Shown one piece after another: positions 25,192 through 33,525 of a DNA stretch of 64,000 bases. Source of the stretch: Ferruginibacter sp. Lineage in GTDB: Bacteria > Bacteroidota > Bacteroidia > Chitinophagales > Chitinophagaceae. Numbering within the stretch: the first letter of the stretch is position 1; each line of letters begins with the position of its first letter. The notes under the pieces are model-generated. The model was not told the origin of the DNA and ran no database searches. It was given only the letters and a program-made list of their open reading frames with translations. Location of the stretch: NCBI GenBank assembly GCA_028288705.1, contig JAQBNH010000009.1, positions 1 through 64,000 of the forward strand. The letters run 5' to 3'. Made by a program: the position numbers and the translations under genes.

Positions 25192-26700
25192 CTACATATC
25201 CGATCCCTGTTTAATAAATGGCAGCAGAGCTTCGGCTATCTTCCGGTCGTTCCCCAGTCGCGCGACTTTATTTTGCCCGCCCAGTTTACCAATGCTTTTC
25301 ATGTAATCCACGAACCCATTCTTTTGTACCGGGGAGATGCGAAGCGTTTCTAAAATGCTGCCGCTGATCAGGTCGTCGTAATACACATTTTTTTCGCGAA
25401 GATTCTGATCGAGTGCCTGTGCAAATTTTGGAAGATCTGCAGGTTCCTGCTCAAATTCTATAAACCATTCATGGTAACTTTTTCCTGCGTCTGAAGAAAT
25501 AAACGGAGCTACGGTGAACTCACGTATCTGCACTTTCTCTGCTTCGGCAGTCTTCATCATGGCTGCTTCTACTTCTTCCACGATCACGTGTTCACCAAAG
25601 GCAGAGATATAATGTTTTGTGCGGCCGCTTACGACGATACGGTAAGGATCCGTTGAAACGAACTTCACGGTATCACCAATATCATAAGCCCATAAACCCG
25701 CATTGGTGCTGATGATGAGCGCATAGTTCTCTCCAACTTTTACATCTTTCAATTGCAGCCTTGTTGGATTTTCCTTACCATGTTCTGCAACAGGTATGAA
25801 CTCGAAGAAGATACCACTGCAGGTGTTTAGCAGCATACCGGGTTCTTTCTGTGAATCCTGGAAGGCAAAAAAACCTTCACTGGCAGGAAACAATTCAATC
25901 GTATCGATAGGGCGGCCAATGCTTGCCGTTAGTTTTGCCTTGTAAGGTTCAAAATTTACACCGCCCTGCACCATCACATTAAAATTGGGGAAAAGGTCAC
26001 CGATCTTTTTGCCGGAACGTTCTTCCAGGCGGTCGAAATACATCTGCATCCAGGGCGGAATGCCACTGATGAGTGTCATGTTCTGATCGATCGTTTCGTC
26101 AACGATCTTATCCAGCTTTTGCTCCCAGTCTTCGATGCAATTTGTTTCGTAAGAAGGCAGCTGATTCGCGCGTAAATATTTTGGCACATGATGATTTACG
26201 ATACCACTTAACCGGCCTGTCGGGATCCCGCCAACCCGCTCCAGCACAGGAGATCCGCTCAAAAAGATCAACTTGCCATCAGCGAATTTCGTGTTGCCGG
26301 TTTCTGCCATATAACAAAGCAAGGCATTTCGGGCAGTGTTAATATGATTGGGAATGGAATCTTTGGTAATCGGGATATATTTTACGCCACTGGTCGTACC
26401 GCTGGTCTTCGCAAAATAGATGGGAATCCCTTTCCACAATACATTGTGCTTGCCTTCTTTGATCTTATCAATATATGGACGGAAGGCTTCGTAATCACGT
26501 ACCGGAACCTGTTTGGCAAAATCCTCGTGCGACCTGATCGTAGCGAACTGGTGGTCGTCACCGAACTGTGTTTTTGCCGCAGCTTTTACCAACTGCGTGA
26601 GCAGGTTTTGCTGATCGGCCACAGCAGTCGTCATTCCCTTGCGGATCTGTTTATAAATATAATTCGCGAAAGGTTTGGCGAGGAAAGATTTTATTTTCAT
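25192..26700 (-). CDS. GH3 auxin-responsive-promoter family acyl-adenylating enzyme
   Basis: A 502-residue member of the ANL superfamily branch named after plant GH3 acyl-acid amido synthetases. The ATP loop is FAKTSGTTSGVKYIP (about 96-110), the second motif ELFPASEGFFAFQ, and the hinge region YDIGDTVKF with VVSGRTKHYISAFGEHV. Most Bacteroidota carry one such gene, with unknown substrate; auxin conjugation should not be assumed. It is transcribed in the same direction as the arg operon downstream but is separated from it by a promoter region. Confidence 0.88.
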   Translation of the reverse strand: MKIKSFLAKPFANYIYKQIRKGMTTAVADQQNLLTQLVKAAAKTQFGDDHQFATIRSHEDFAKQVPVRDYEAFRPYIDKIKEGKHNVLWKGIPIYFAKTSGTTSGVKYIPITKDSIPNHINTARNALLCYMAETGNTKFADGKLIFLSGSPVLERVGGIPTGRLSGIVNHHVPKYLRANQLPSYETNCIEDWEQKLDKIVDETIDQNMTLISGIPPWMQMYFDRLEERSGKKIGDLFPNFNVMVQGGVNFEPYKAKLTASIGRPIDTIELFPASEGFFAFQDSQKEPGMLLNTCSGIFFEFIPVAEHGKENPTRLQLKDVKVGENYALIISTNAGLWAYDIGDTVKFVSTDPYRIVVSGRTKHYISAFGEHVIVEEVEAAMMKTAEAEKVQIREFTVAPFISSDAGKSYHEWFIEFEQEPADLPKFAQALDQNLREKNVYYDDLISGSILETLRISPVQKNGFVDYMKSIGKLGGQNKVARLGNDRKIAEALLPFIKQGSDM

Positions 26701-26751
26701 GCTTTGGTCTAAGGCTTCTTAATATGATTAACCGGGGAAACCGGCTGTGTT

Positions 26752-27162
26752 TTAATTGCAATTACATGGCCATTCTTTATCCAGGTCAATCACCGTGACC
26801 ACCACCATTTCGGTTTCATGGGGGGCAAATACAATGCGCACTTTTTGCTTGTCGTGGGTGATGCCTTCCAGCGGGTAAGTGGTGCCTTTCTGATCAGATT
26901 CGATTTTGTCGGAATTTATTTCTCCCCTTGCCAGGATCTCTTTCACTTCTGATTCATCAATATGCCGGCATTCCATCCTGCAGCGCGCATGTTTGCTATA
27001 CACCAGGTTGGTTGTATTGCGCGGAAAATCTGTGGTAGCAACTACCGGTGTTTCAATCGTTGTGGAATGTTTAACAGGATCGCCGCGCTGGTGCTTTTTT
27101 ACCCAGATAAAGAGCAAAACTGCGGCAATAAGGGCGAGAAAAGGAAAGTATTTTTTGTTCAC
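26752..27162 (-). CDS. DUF4258-type protein with N-terminal membrane anchor
   Basis: A 136-residue protein starting at GTG 27162. A single hydrophobic segment (about 5-20, YFPFLALIAAVLLFIWV) anchors it, and the outer domain has the DUF4258 signature: YSKHARCRMECRHIDESEV followed by an EILARGEI motif. DUF4258 domains resemble toxin-like RelE/BrnT folds in some settings, but this anchored copy has no antitoxin partner beside it. It ends in PCNCN. It overlaps a spurious upstream extension of mtaB on the other strand. Function unknown. Confidence 0.75.
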   Translation of the reverse strand: MNKKYFPFLALIAAVLLFIWVKKHQRGDPVKHSTTIETPVVATTDFPRNTTNLVYSKHARCRMECRHIDESEVKEILARGEINSDKIESDQKGTTYPLEGITHDKQKVRIVFAPHETEMVVVTVIDLDKEWPCNCN

Positions 27163-27261
27163 GCTGCAATTTAATCATTTGTATCTAAGGCAGGTAGCCC
27201 ATTGTATAAACGGAAACCCGCAATTAATGTTGAAAGCTTCGCCCGGCTTGGCGAAATACAT

Positions 27262-27269
27262 TATTTTTG
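27262..27269 (+). promoter_or_regulatory. -7 element just before mtaB
   Basis: TATTTTTG matches TAnnTTTG and ends five bases before the ATG at 27275. Transcription would start at or next to the start codon, implying a leaderless mRNA. No clear -33 partner is seen. Confidence 0.45.
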
Positions 27270-27274
27270 CGGCG

Positions 27275-28543
27275 ATGAATAAAACGGTGGCCTTACATAC
27301 GCTCGGGTGCAAGCTTAATTTCAGTGAAACCACTGCGATCGGGCGTTTGCTGGAGAATGATGGCTTTGAGAAAAAAGATTTTGATGAGGTGGCAGATGTG
27401 TATGTGATCAACACCTGTTCTGTAACGGATAACGCCGATAAAGAATGCCGGCAACTGGTGCGCAGGATCCAGCGGAAAGCGCCTGAGGCACTGGTGGTAA
27501 TCACAGGATGTTATGCGCAATTGAAACCTGCAGAAATCGCAGCGATCCCGGGCGTTGACCTGGTATTAGGTGCGGCGGAAAAATTCAATATTGCCAGTCA
27601 CCTGAAGGAGATCACAAAAAATGATGCTACGAAGATCTGCAGCTGCGAGATTGAAGATGTAAATATTTTTATCCCTTCCCATTCGATCAGTGAACGCACG
27701 CGGATATTCTTAAAGGTGCAGGACGGTTGTGATTACAACTGCAGTTTTTGTACGATCCCGATGGCGCGGGGAAAAAGCCGCAGCAATACGATAGATCGTG
27801 TGCTGGAAGATATCAAACATATTTCAGCAGGCGGTGCAAAGGAAGTCGTACTTACAGGTATCAACTTAGGTGATTTTGGAAAAGGCTATCCAGGTGGGAA
27901 GAAGCACGGCGAAAACTTCTTCGATTTGATCCGCGAGCTTGATGACAACACGGAGATTGAGCGTTACCGGATTTCTTCCATTGAACCAAACCTGTTGAGC
28001 AACGAGATCATCGAATTCGTGGCTAACAGCAAGCATTTCATGCCGCATTTTCATATTCCTTTACAAAGTGGCAGCAATACAACACTAGCGGCTATGCGCA
28101 GGCGTTATAAGCGGGAGTTGTATGCGGAAAAAGTCGGACTGATCAAGATGATGATGCCGCATTGCTGTATCGGGGTAGATGTAATCGTTGGGTTCCCGGG
28201 TGAAACGGCGGAAGATTTTAATGACACGGTGCAGTTTTTAAGCGACCTGGATATCTCCTACCTGCATGTATTCACTTATTCAGAACGCGATAATACGCAC
28301 GCCCTTTCTCTTGGACCTGTAGTGCCGATGAACGTACGTCATGAACGCAATAAGATCCTGCGCAACCTGAGTTATTTGAAGATGCAGGTTTTTACAGAAC
28401 AACATATTGGTGAAACAAGAAAGGTTTTGTTTGAAAGCGTGAACAAGAACGGGATGATGGAAGGTTATTCCGATAATTATATCAAGATCACTGCTCCTTT
28501 TAAGGAAGAATGGGTGAACAATATCGTGGACTGGAAAATTTGA
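27275..28543 (+). CDS. mtaB: tRNA t6A37 methylthiotransferase MtaB
   Basis: A radical-SAM methylthiotransferase of 422 residues that converts t6A to ms2t6A at tRNA position 37. The N-terminal UPF0004 domain supplies Cys12, Cys48 and Cys79 (LGCKLN, INTCSV, TGCYAQ) for one [4Fe-4S] cluster and the radical-SAM motif C152DYNC156SFC159 the other; a TRAM-like domain ends the protein. HTLGCKLNFSET is the MtaB rather than MiaB signature. The frame is open 123 codons further up, but that part is antisense to the DUF4258 gene, so I start at ATG 27275. Confidence 0.93.
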   Translation: MNKTVALHTLGCKLNFSETTAIGRLLENDGFEKKDFDEVADVYVINTCSVTDNADKECRQLVRRIQRKAPEALVVITGCYAQLKPAEIAAIPGVDLVLGAAEKFNIASHLKEITKNDATKICSCEIEDVNIFIPSHSISERTRIFLKVQDGCDYNCSFCTIPMARGKSRSNTIDRVLEDIKHISAGGAKEVVLTGINLGDFGKGYPGGKKHGENFFDLIRELDDNTEIERYRISSIEPNLLSNEIIEFVANSKHFMPHFHIPLQSGSNTTLAAMRRRYKRELYAEKVGLIKMMMPHCCIGVDVIVGFPGETAEDFNDTVQFLSDLDISYLHVFTYSERDNTHALSLGPVVPMNVRHERNKILRNLSYLKMQVFTEQHIGETRKVLFESVNKNGMMEGYSDNYIKITAPFKEEWVNNIVDWKI

Positions 28544-28577
28544 TTTTTGAATGCTCAAATTCCTAATCCCTCATTCT

Positions 28578-29777
28578 CTACCCCTCCGCATAGGCCCGCA
28601 TATATTCATAAGGCTCATTTAGTTTTCCGGCTTTCACGATCGTGGCATGATCGATCAGTTTTGTATTGGCCGTCACGAGATCGGCCAGGACATACTTGAT
28701 CAGTTGTTCGCCAAAATAGCGGCTCGCATCGCGCGGCAATTCATTGGGCAGATTCCCCACTGCCATCACATCAACTGTGTCATCGGCGTAGGGCGTTGCT
28801 TTTTCCAGCGTTATTTTATTTACGCCATACACGGGGTTTTCAATCGTGGAATCGCCCAGGTTGCAGGGAACGGAGCCATGCATATCATCCGTGATATCTG
28901 CGATCGTTTGAATCCGGAAACCGGGTTGCTGTATGTCTTCCAGCTCAAATAAACGCGGGATGCGTGCTTCCCAGTAAACGCCATTCATCAGGATATCCGT
29001 CTCGCCTAAAAAATCGCGGAAGCGGCAATCGTATTGATCAGGGTTGTCGTGAAAATCTTCCCGGTTGTAGCTGCCGGTGATTTTATGCCGATAGAGGTCG
29101 GCCCCTTTTAGATGCACATAGGTTGGATATACAAATTGCTTTTTTAAAAAATCTTCCGGTTCTACTTCGTGAATGCCCATCAGGTTCATAATTTCCAATA
29201 CGCCATGTGCCACACGGCCACTGCCGGTTACGGCGATCTTGATATTCGGCAATTTCAGTCCGAAATAAGTATGAACCAGGTGCTGAAAATTTTTGGAAGA
29301 GTTGACGCGGTCGAGCTGGTAAGCGGCTGTACGTTTTCCAAAAGCATACATGCCGTTATGGGCACCCACCACACCTGCAAAAAAGCCAAAACCGATAATG
29401 CGCGTGCCGTCTTCGTGTTCGAGACACTCATAATCGATCAGCGTGATATTGTTGGCTATAACGGCCTGCAGTAAACGCTGGTTATAAGGCTGTAATTTTT
29501 TTGTATGAGAAAAGAAAAGATAGGTTTTATCGGGTATGAGCATTTCCACCGGCACTTCTTTAATACCCATCAGAATGCTGCAATCCGAAACATCCTCTTT
29601 CACTGTCACGCCGGCCATCTGGTATTCTTTATCCGTAAAACAACGGCTGTTGCAGGATTGTACGATCACCTGAATTTCCGGGTGATTTTTATGGATCCAT
29701 TTGCATTGTGCAGGCGTAAGCGCCACGCGGTTGTCAGCAGGTATTTTGCCTTCCCTGATCAGGCCAATTTTGAGCAT
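28578..29777 (-). CDS. Alanine dehydrogenase/PNT-like (saccharopine dehydrogenase-type) oxidoreductase
   Basis: A 399-residue NAD(P)-dependent enzyme whose start, MLKIGLIREGKIPADNRVALTP, is typical of the AlaDH/PNT N-terminal domain. A Rossmann segment IKIAVTGSGRVAHGVLEIM lies in the middle. The overall layout is closest to the lysine-type saccharopine dehydrogenase (LYS1) branch, but no lysine pathway genes are near, so the substrate is unresolved. A start three codons earlier (29786) is possible. It diverges from hscB with about 65 bases between them. Confidence 0.8.
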   Translation of the reverse strand: MLKIGLIREGKIPADNRVALTPAQCKWIHKNHPEIQVIVQSCNSRCFTDKEYQMAGVTVKEDVSDCSILMGIKEVPVEMLIPDKTYLFFSHTKKLQPYNQRLLQAVIANNITLIDYECLEHEDGTRIIGFGFFAGVVGAHNGMYAFGKRTAAYQLDRVNSSKNFQHLVHTYFGLKLPNIKIAVTGSGRVAHGVLEIMNLMGIHEVEPEDFLKKQFVYPTYVHLKGADLYRHKITGSYNREDFHDNPDQYDCRFRDFLGETDILMNGVYWEARIPRLFELEDIQQPGFRIQTIADITDDMHGSVPCNLGDSTIENPVYGVNKITLEKATPYADDTVDVMAVGNLPNELPRDASRYFGEQLIKYVLADLVTANTKLIDHATIVKAGKLNEPYEYMRAYAEG

Positions 29778-29833
29778 ATGCAACACCGGTTTTGAGGCAG
29801 CAATTTACATTTTAGATTTTATATCGGGCATGC

Positions 29834-29841
29834 TACATTTG
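29834..29841 (+). promoter_or_regulatory. -7 element just before hscB
   Basis: TACATTTG fits TAnnTTTG and ends three bases before the ATG at 29845, as in front of mtaB. This again suggests a leaderless or nearly leaderless transcript. The -33 element is not clear. Confidence 0.45.
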
Positions 29842-29844
29842 CAG

Positions 29845-30336
29845 ATGAATTATTTTGATCTTTTCGGGATACCCATGGCTCCCGTCATCGACAAGACAAT
29901 GCTTGCGAAGAAATACTTTGAGTTGCAACGCGCATCGCATCCCGACTTTTTCAGTAACGAAAACGAAGCCACGAAAGAAGATGCGCTTCAGGCGTCTGCC
30001 GATATTAATAAAGCCTTTAAGATCTTTCAGCACCCGGACCGTACGCTGGAGTATTTTCTCCGCGAGAAAGGCATCATTGCCACCGATGAAAAATATGAAC
30101 TGCCCCCCGCATTTTTAATGGAGATGATGGAATTAAATGAGGGATTGATGGAAGATTCCCCGGCTGATTCGGAAGCGAAGATCAGCAGCCTGGCTGCATC
30201 GCTGTCAGCGGAGGTTAAACCCATCCTGGACAGCTACGACGCGGATAAGACAACAGCAGCGGAACTGGCGGCATTGAAAGCCTATTATTACAAGAAAAAA
30301 TATTTGAAACGGATTTTGGAGAGATTGGCTGATTGA
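29845..30336 (+). CDS. hscB: Fe-S cluster co-chaperone HscB (Hsc20)
   Basis: A 163-residue J-domain protein that stimulates the HscA ATPase during iron-sulfur cluster transfer from IscU. MNYFDLFGIP starts the J domain, HPD is at 32-34 (ASHPDFFSN), and the C-terminal three-helix HscB domain (about 85-163) contains LEYFLREKG and the acidic ELPPAFLMEMMELNE segment that contacts IscU. The frame is open upstream to 29701 over the divergent gene, so the conserved start at 29845 is chosen. No isc genes are adjacent. Confidence 0.9.
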   Translation: MNYFDLFGIPMAPVIDKTMLAKKYFELQRASHPDFFSNENEATKEDALQASADINKAFKIFQHPDRTLEYFLREKGIIATDEKYELPPAFLMEMMELNEGLMEDSPADSEAKISSLAASLSAEVKPILDSYDADKTTAAELAALKAYYYKKKYLKRILERLAD

Positions 30337-30373
30337 TGTAATATTGCAGCCCGCCGGAAGCGTCCGGCAAAAG

Positions 30374-30460
30374 GCCCATGTGGCGGAATTGGTAGACGCA
30401 GCAGACTCAAAATCTGCCGTTCGCAAGGGCGTGAAGGTTCGATTCCTTTCGTGGGCACCA
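30374..30460 (+). tRNA. tRNA-Leu (anticodon CAA)
   Basis: An 87-base type II tRNA with encoded CCA. Acceptor arms GCCCATG and CGTGGGC pair with one wobble, the D arm has TGGCGGAATTGGTAGACGC, the anticodon loop CTCAAAA carries CAA between GCAGA and TCTGC, a long variable arm (CGTTCGCAAGGGCG) follows, and the T loop is GGTTCGATTCC. It decodes UUG. A terminator follows directly. Confidence 0.97.
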
Positions 30461-30471
30461 ATTAAAAAATG

Positions 30472-30506
30472 AAACCCTTAATAGTGTAAGCTGTTAAGGG
30501 TTTTTT
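30472..30506 (+). terminator. Terminator of tRNA-Leu
   Basis: Arms AAACCCTTAA and TTAAGGGTTT with a 12-base loop, followed by TTTTTT, 12 bases after the tRNA end. Confidence 0.85.
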
Positions 30507-30520
30507 AATGCTATTTTATC

Positions 30521-30640
30521 ACTGAGTTAAAGGAGTTTGAAAAGGAGTTTCACAGAGTTTTTCGCCACTAAGTCACGAAAAAACAAGAAGCACAAAGCAT
30601 TTTTTACAACTGAGTTAATGGAGTTTGAGAAGGAGTTTTT
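30521..30640. repeat. Dispersed 'GAGTTAAAGGAGTT' repeats next to tRNA-Leu
   Basis: Two tandem versions of a unit reading ACTGAGTTAA(A/T)GGAGTTTG(A)AAGGAGTTT, the first followed by TTCGCCACTAAGTCACGAAA and AACAAGAAGCAC. Very similar text recurs at 32097-32320, on the far side of the XRE gene, so the pair brackets a ~1.6-kb segment. Confidence 0.6.
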
Positions 30641-30646
30641 TAGTCA

Positions 30647-31267
30647 TTAAGGCGCTAAAAATAGTTTCATAACCGATTTGATAATTGTGTCATGATTCGT
30701 TCCGCCCTGCTTCGGCCTAATCCCTACTGCTCTAACGTCAGAGATAACATTGCTATCGGAGTTTAACCAATTCTGCAATTCGCTAATGTCTGTTTTCAAC
30801 ATTTCCTGTTCGGCGAGGCTGTTCATTTCCAAAGTTTGCCCTGCAATGCCCTCTTGCCTCGCGATCCAATGGCTATCAACAGCCGCTGTTTCGGTGGTCA
30901 TCTGGGAAAGAATGTTTAACCAGAGGACCGCACTGCTATAGGCTGCTTCCATGTGCTCCAGTTTTTTACGGAGTGTTTGTAATTGGGCTTCCCGCAATAG
31001 TCTTTTATCGCGCATCGCTTTCTCCAGGCTGGCAGGATGATCCTGGAGCCCGCCGACTCCTCTCGCCATTGACGCAGTACGCTGATGAGCGACATAATAC
31101 CAGGTTTCCAATCGGGCAAGATTAAGTGCCGCATTTCCCGGCAGTGTGCGTGTTCCCATTTCCACCATGGAAAGCAGGCTTCGTTTGCACTGTAATAGTT
31201 GGGCAAAATCCTGCTGGTTGAGTCCCAGCCGTAGTCGGAAGTCGCGGATATTTTTTATAGGTTCCAT
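30647..31267 (-). CDS. XRE-family helix-turn-helix regulator
   Basis: A 206-residue protein with an N-terminal Cro/CI-type helix-turn-helix (about 8-60: DFRLRLGLNQQDFAQLLQ, then SLLSMVEMGTRTLPG) and a helical, probably coiled-coil C-terminal part (KRLLREAQLQTLRKKLEHM by about 90-110) with no enzymatic motif. I start at ATG 31267, where the HTH begins; the frame runs 131 codons further upstream through sequence rich in inverted repeats that does not look coding. It has no partner gene. Several TTGCCAC/GTGGCAA dyads lie directly before it, so self-regulation is likely. Biological role unknown. Confidence 0.8.
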   Translation of the reverse strand: MEPIKNIRDFRLRLGLNQQDFAQLLQCKRSLLSMVEMGTRTLPGNAALNLARLETWYYVAHQRTASMARGVGGLQDHPASLEKAMRDKRLLREAQLQTLRKKLEHMEAAYSSAVLWLNILSQMTTETAAVDSHWIARQEGIAGQTLEMNSLAEQEMLKTDISELQNWLNSDSNVISDVRAVGIRPKQGGTNHDTIIKSVMKLFLAP

Positions 31268-31304
31268 ATTAAATAAGTTGAAAGAATTAAAAATGATGGG
31301 CCGT

Positions 31305-31420
31305 GGCAAAATTATTTGCCGGCATTTTTTTGCCACAACACTGTGGCAATTTGAATTTATTATTCTTATTTGCCACAGCTCCGTGGCAGGACTGATAGCG
31401 TTGCCACAGTTCAGCTGGTT
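31305..31420. promoter_or_regulatory. Array of four GTGGCAA/TTGCCAC inverted repeats
   Basis: Site 1: GGCAAA-ATTA-TTTGCC (31305-31320). Site 2: TTGCCAC-AACACT-GTGGCAA (31330-31349), perfect. Site 3: TGCCAC-AGCTCC-GTGGCA (31371-31388), perfect. Site 4: TTGCCAC at 31401-31407 with a degenerate right half. Centres are about 27, 40 and 31 bases apart. They begin 38 bases before the XRE start codon, which fits cooperative binding by that regulator at its own promoter. Inferred from sequence only. Confidence 0.6.
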
Positions 31421-31757
31421 TAAATGATTCCTTTTCTCTTCCCGCGCAGCGCCCCCCTGTTGCGGGACCAGCTTGCAGGATGCCATTAACAGCATGGACA
31501 GGATAAACATCGTCGCAAATACTGGCAGCCAGGCTGTAGCTGAAAACAACACACATATAGCCGCCACCGTTATGGTAGAGAGCTGTGCTAAAAATCGTCC
31601 TGTTGAAATCGCCGGTTCCTTTGTTAACTGCAGCTGCCTGCGGCACGCCGGCAATGTCATTCCTGGAAAAGCTGCCGTTTAAATTGCCCTGTGAAACAAT
31701 AGTTGCGTAAAAGTTGATATGGTTGATAGCCTGGTCATTTACTAAAAAGATTAAATC

Positions 31758-32068
31758 AAAAACAAAGCAGCGATTTATTTTACAGTTTTCCAATTTCCTG
31801 ATCGAAATTGATCTGAATTGATCTAAATTGATAGAAATAAAACATCCGTTTCTATATTCCTGCTGCCCTCTTGCTATAATTAAAAAACAAAGCAGCGATT
31901 TATTTTCCGGCTTTCCAATTTCCTGATAGAAATTGATAGAAATTGATAGAAAATGATAGAAATAAAATCGCTTCCATGCTTGTCTTTGCTGATAAAAAAA
32001 CAAAACAGCAATTTATTTTTCTGCTTTCCAAATTCCTGATACAAACTGATATAAAATGATATAAAATT
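31758..32068. repeat. Three direct copies of an ~85-base repeat with inner 10-base periodicity
   Basis: Copies at about 31758-31842, 31882-31968 and 31994-32068. Each begins with A-rich AAACAAAGCAGCGATTTATT, passes through CTTTCCAATTTCCTGAT and ends in a run of AAATTGATAGA-type decamers (three to four per copy) before AAATAAAA. The spacers between copies (39 and 25 bases) are unrelated. The third copy is the most diverged and shortest. No known mobile-element or CRISPR structure fits: units are too few, diverged and differently spaced. Confidence 0.75.
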
Positions 32069-32074
32069 CTCGCC

Positions 32075-32320
32075 ACAAAGGCACAAAAAAATAAAGAACC
32101 ACAAAGGCTTGTTTTACCACGGAGTCAAAGGAGTTGGGCACAGAGTTTCACTGATTTTTTCGCAAAGCAGGCACAAAAAAAATTTTAGGTACGCGGAGTT
32201 TTTTGCCACAAAGGCACGAAAAATATCTACCACAGCGTTAAAGGACTTAGGCATGGTGTTTCGCAGCGTATTTCGCCACGAGTCACAAAAAACCAAGAAG
32301 CACCCGGCATTGCTGGCGCG
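32075..32320. repeat. Degenerate CCACAAAGGCAC / GGAGTCAAAGGAGTT repeats
   Basis: Several overlapping variants: CCACAAAGGCACAAAAAA, ACCACGGAGTCAAAGGAGTT, TGCCACAAAGGCACGAAAA, ACCACAGCGTTAAAGGACTT, and TTCGCCACGAGTCACAAAA followed by CCAAGAAGCAC. The last part matches the end of the copy at about 30564-30600. Similar phrases occur between genes in many bacteria; function unknown. Confidence 0.6.
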
Positions 32321-32385
32321 CTGACAACGTCCTTTTACTGTTTACCTGGCGTCCCTGCTCCATTGCGGGTTTTGCGAGCAACAGT

Positions 32386-33390
32386 TTACTTTTCCGTATC
32401 CAGTTTTTTTTGGTTCAACTTGATTTGATCATTTCCAACGCCTGTTGTTTTTACTTCCGTTTTTTCATTGCCCTGTACGGTATTTTTCTCTGTCTCTACT
32501 TCCACAATTTTGGTTGTGACGGCGTAATCATTCGGATGAATGGCTGAACCATATTTAATCGCATAAAACTTCGTGAACTCCGCTCCAAAATATAAGATCA
32601 TGGAAGAATAATATACCCAGATCAGCAACACCACAATGGAGCCTGCGGTGCCATACGTACTGCCGATGTCTGTTTTACTGATATAAAAAGAGATCCCGAA
32701 TTTGCCAATTAAAAAAAGTAACGCAGTTGTGATAGCGCCCGCACGCACGTCACGCCATTTTATTTTTGCATCCGGCAATACTTTAAAGATCACCGCAAAA
32801 ATTAGTGACGTTACCAGGAAAGTGATGACCAGGTTGAGTATATAAAAAAATACGACTGCCACCTCCGGGAAAATGCGTTGAAGCCGATCGCTGAATCCAT
32901 CAATAATAGCCGCGATTCCCAGTGACACGAGTAATAAAAAACCCAGGCTGATGATCAGCGAAAAAGACAGGAAACGATTTTTAAGCATCTGCACCCAACC
33001 CCGCTTTGGTTTTGGTTTCAGCCCCCAGATCGTATTCACAGAATCCTGGATCTCAGCAAACACGGCCGTTGCGCCAATCAGCAATACAACCCCGCCAATC
33101 ACTGCTGCCAAAGTACTTTTCCCGTTCAGCGACGCATGCTTGATGATCTCCTGCAATTGTGCTGCACTGGCAGGCCCAACGAATCCCGACATCTGGCGAT
33201 AGATCCCGCCTTCCACTGCTTCCCTGTCCAGGAATAACGCGCACAAAGAAATAATGATCAGCAACAATGGCCCCATCGAAAAAATGATCGTATAGGCCAG
33301 CGAACCGCTCAGTTTGGTAAGCTTGTCATCTAAAAATCCATTGAAGGAATTTTTGAACACCGACAGCAGTCCTTTAACAGTGATCTTCAT
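32386..33390 (-). CDS. YihY/BrkB family inner-membrane protein
   Basis: A 334-residue protein of the YihY/virulence-factor BrkB family (formerly misnamed RNase BN). About six transmembrane helices are visible (for example 30-52, 95-115, 140-165, 180-205, 218-235, 245-268), with the family motifs SLAYTIIFSMGPLL, IQDSVNTIW and YGTAGSIVVLLIWVYYSSMILYFGAEF. The last 60 residues are hydrophilic and variable. Its transport role is not established. It stands alone. Confidence 0.9.
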   Translation of the reverse strand: MKITVKGLLSVFKNSFNGFLDDKLTKLSGSLAYTIIFSMGPLLLIIISLCALFLDREAVEGGIYRQMSGFVGPASAAQLQEIIKHASLNGKSTLAAVIGGVVLLIGATAVFAEIQDSVNTIWGLKPKPKRGWVQMLKNRFLSFSLIISLGFLLLVSLGIAAIIDGFSDRLQRIFPEVAVVFFYILNLVITFLVTSLIFAVIFKVLPDAKIKWRDVRAGAITTALLFLIGKFGISFYISKTDIGSTYGTAGSIVVLLIWVYYSSMILYFGAEFTKFYAIKYGSAIHPNDYAVTTKIVEVETEKNTVQGNEKTEVKTTGVGNDQIKLNQKKLDTEK

Positions 33391-33525
33391 CTACAATTGT
33401 TTTATATGCCCTATCAAAAACATCGCCAGCAAATTATGCCTGCGCAACGACGCTACTTTTGATTTAGTGAAGATGGCATAATTTCAGCAGGAACATAGTT
33501 TTCCCATACTTTAAAAACAACAATT

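Larger units (their letters stand above)
31268..32385. other. 1.1-kb non-coding region with operators and repeats
   Basis: No gene is convincing on either strand. It holds, left to right, four operator-like dyads (31305-31420), about 330 bases without recognisable structure (31421-31750), three direct copies of an ~85-base repeat (31758-32068) and degenerate 'CCACAAAGGCAC' repeats (32075-32320). Frames open on the minus strand in the middle part include a short hydrophobic stretch (FATMFILSMLLMASC), which might be a relic of a small lipoprotein. Confidence 0.55.

Noticed and set aside
26906-27274. N-terminal extension of mtaB by 123 codons
   Set aside because: It is antisense to the DUF4258 gene and unlike any MtaB; the conserved start is 27275, behind a -7 element.
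29701-29844. N-terminal extension of hscB
   Set aside because: It runs over the start of the divergent oxidoreductase gene; the J domain begins at 29845.
31268-31660. 131-codon extension of the XRE regulator, or a separate membrane protein
   Set aside because: The open frame crosses the inverted-repeat array and has odd composition; the short hydrophobic part with a lipobox-like LMASC has no stop before the regulator. Kept only as a possible relic.
31758-32068. CRISPR-like array
   Set aside because: Units are ~85 bases, only three, diverged, with spacers of unequal length, and no cas genes are present.
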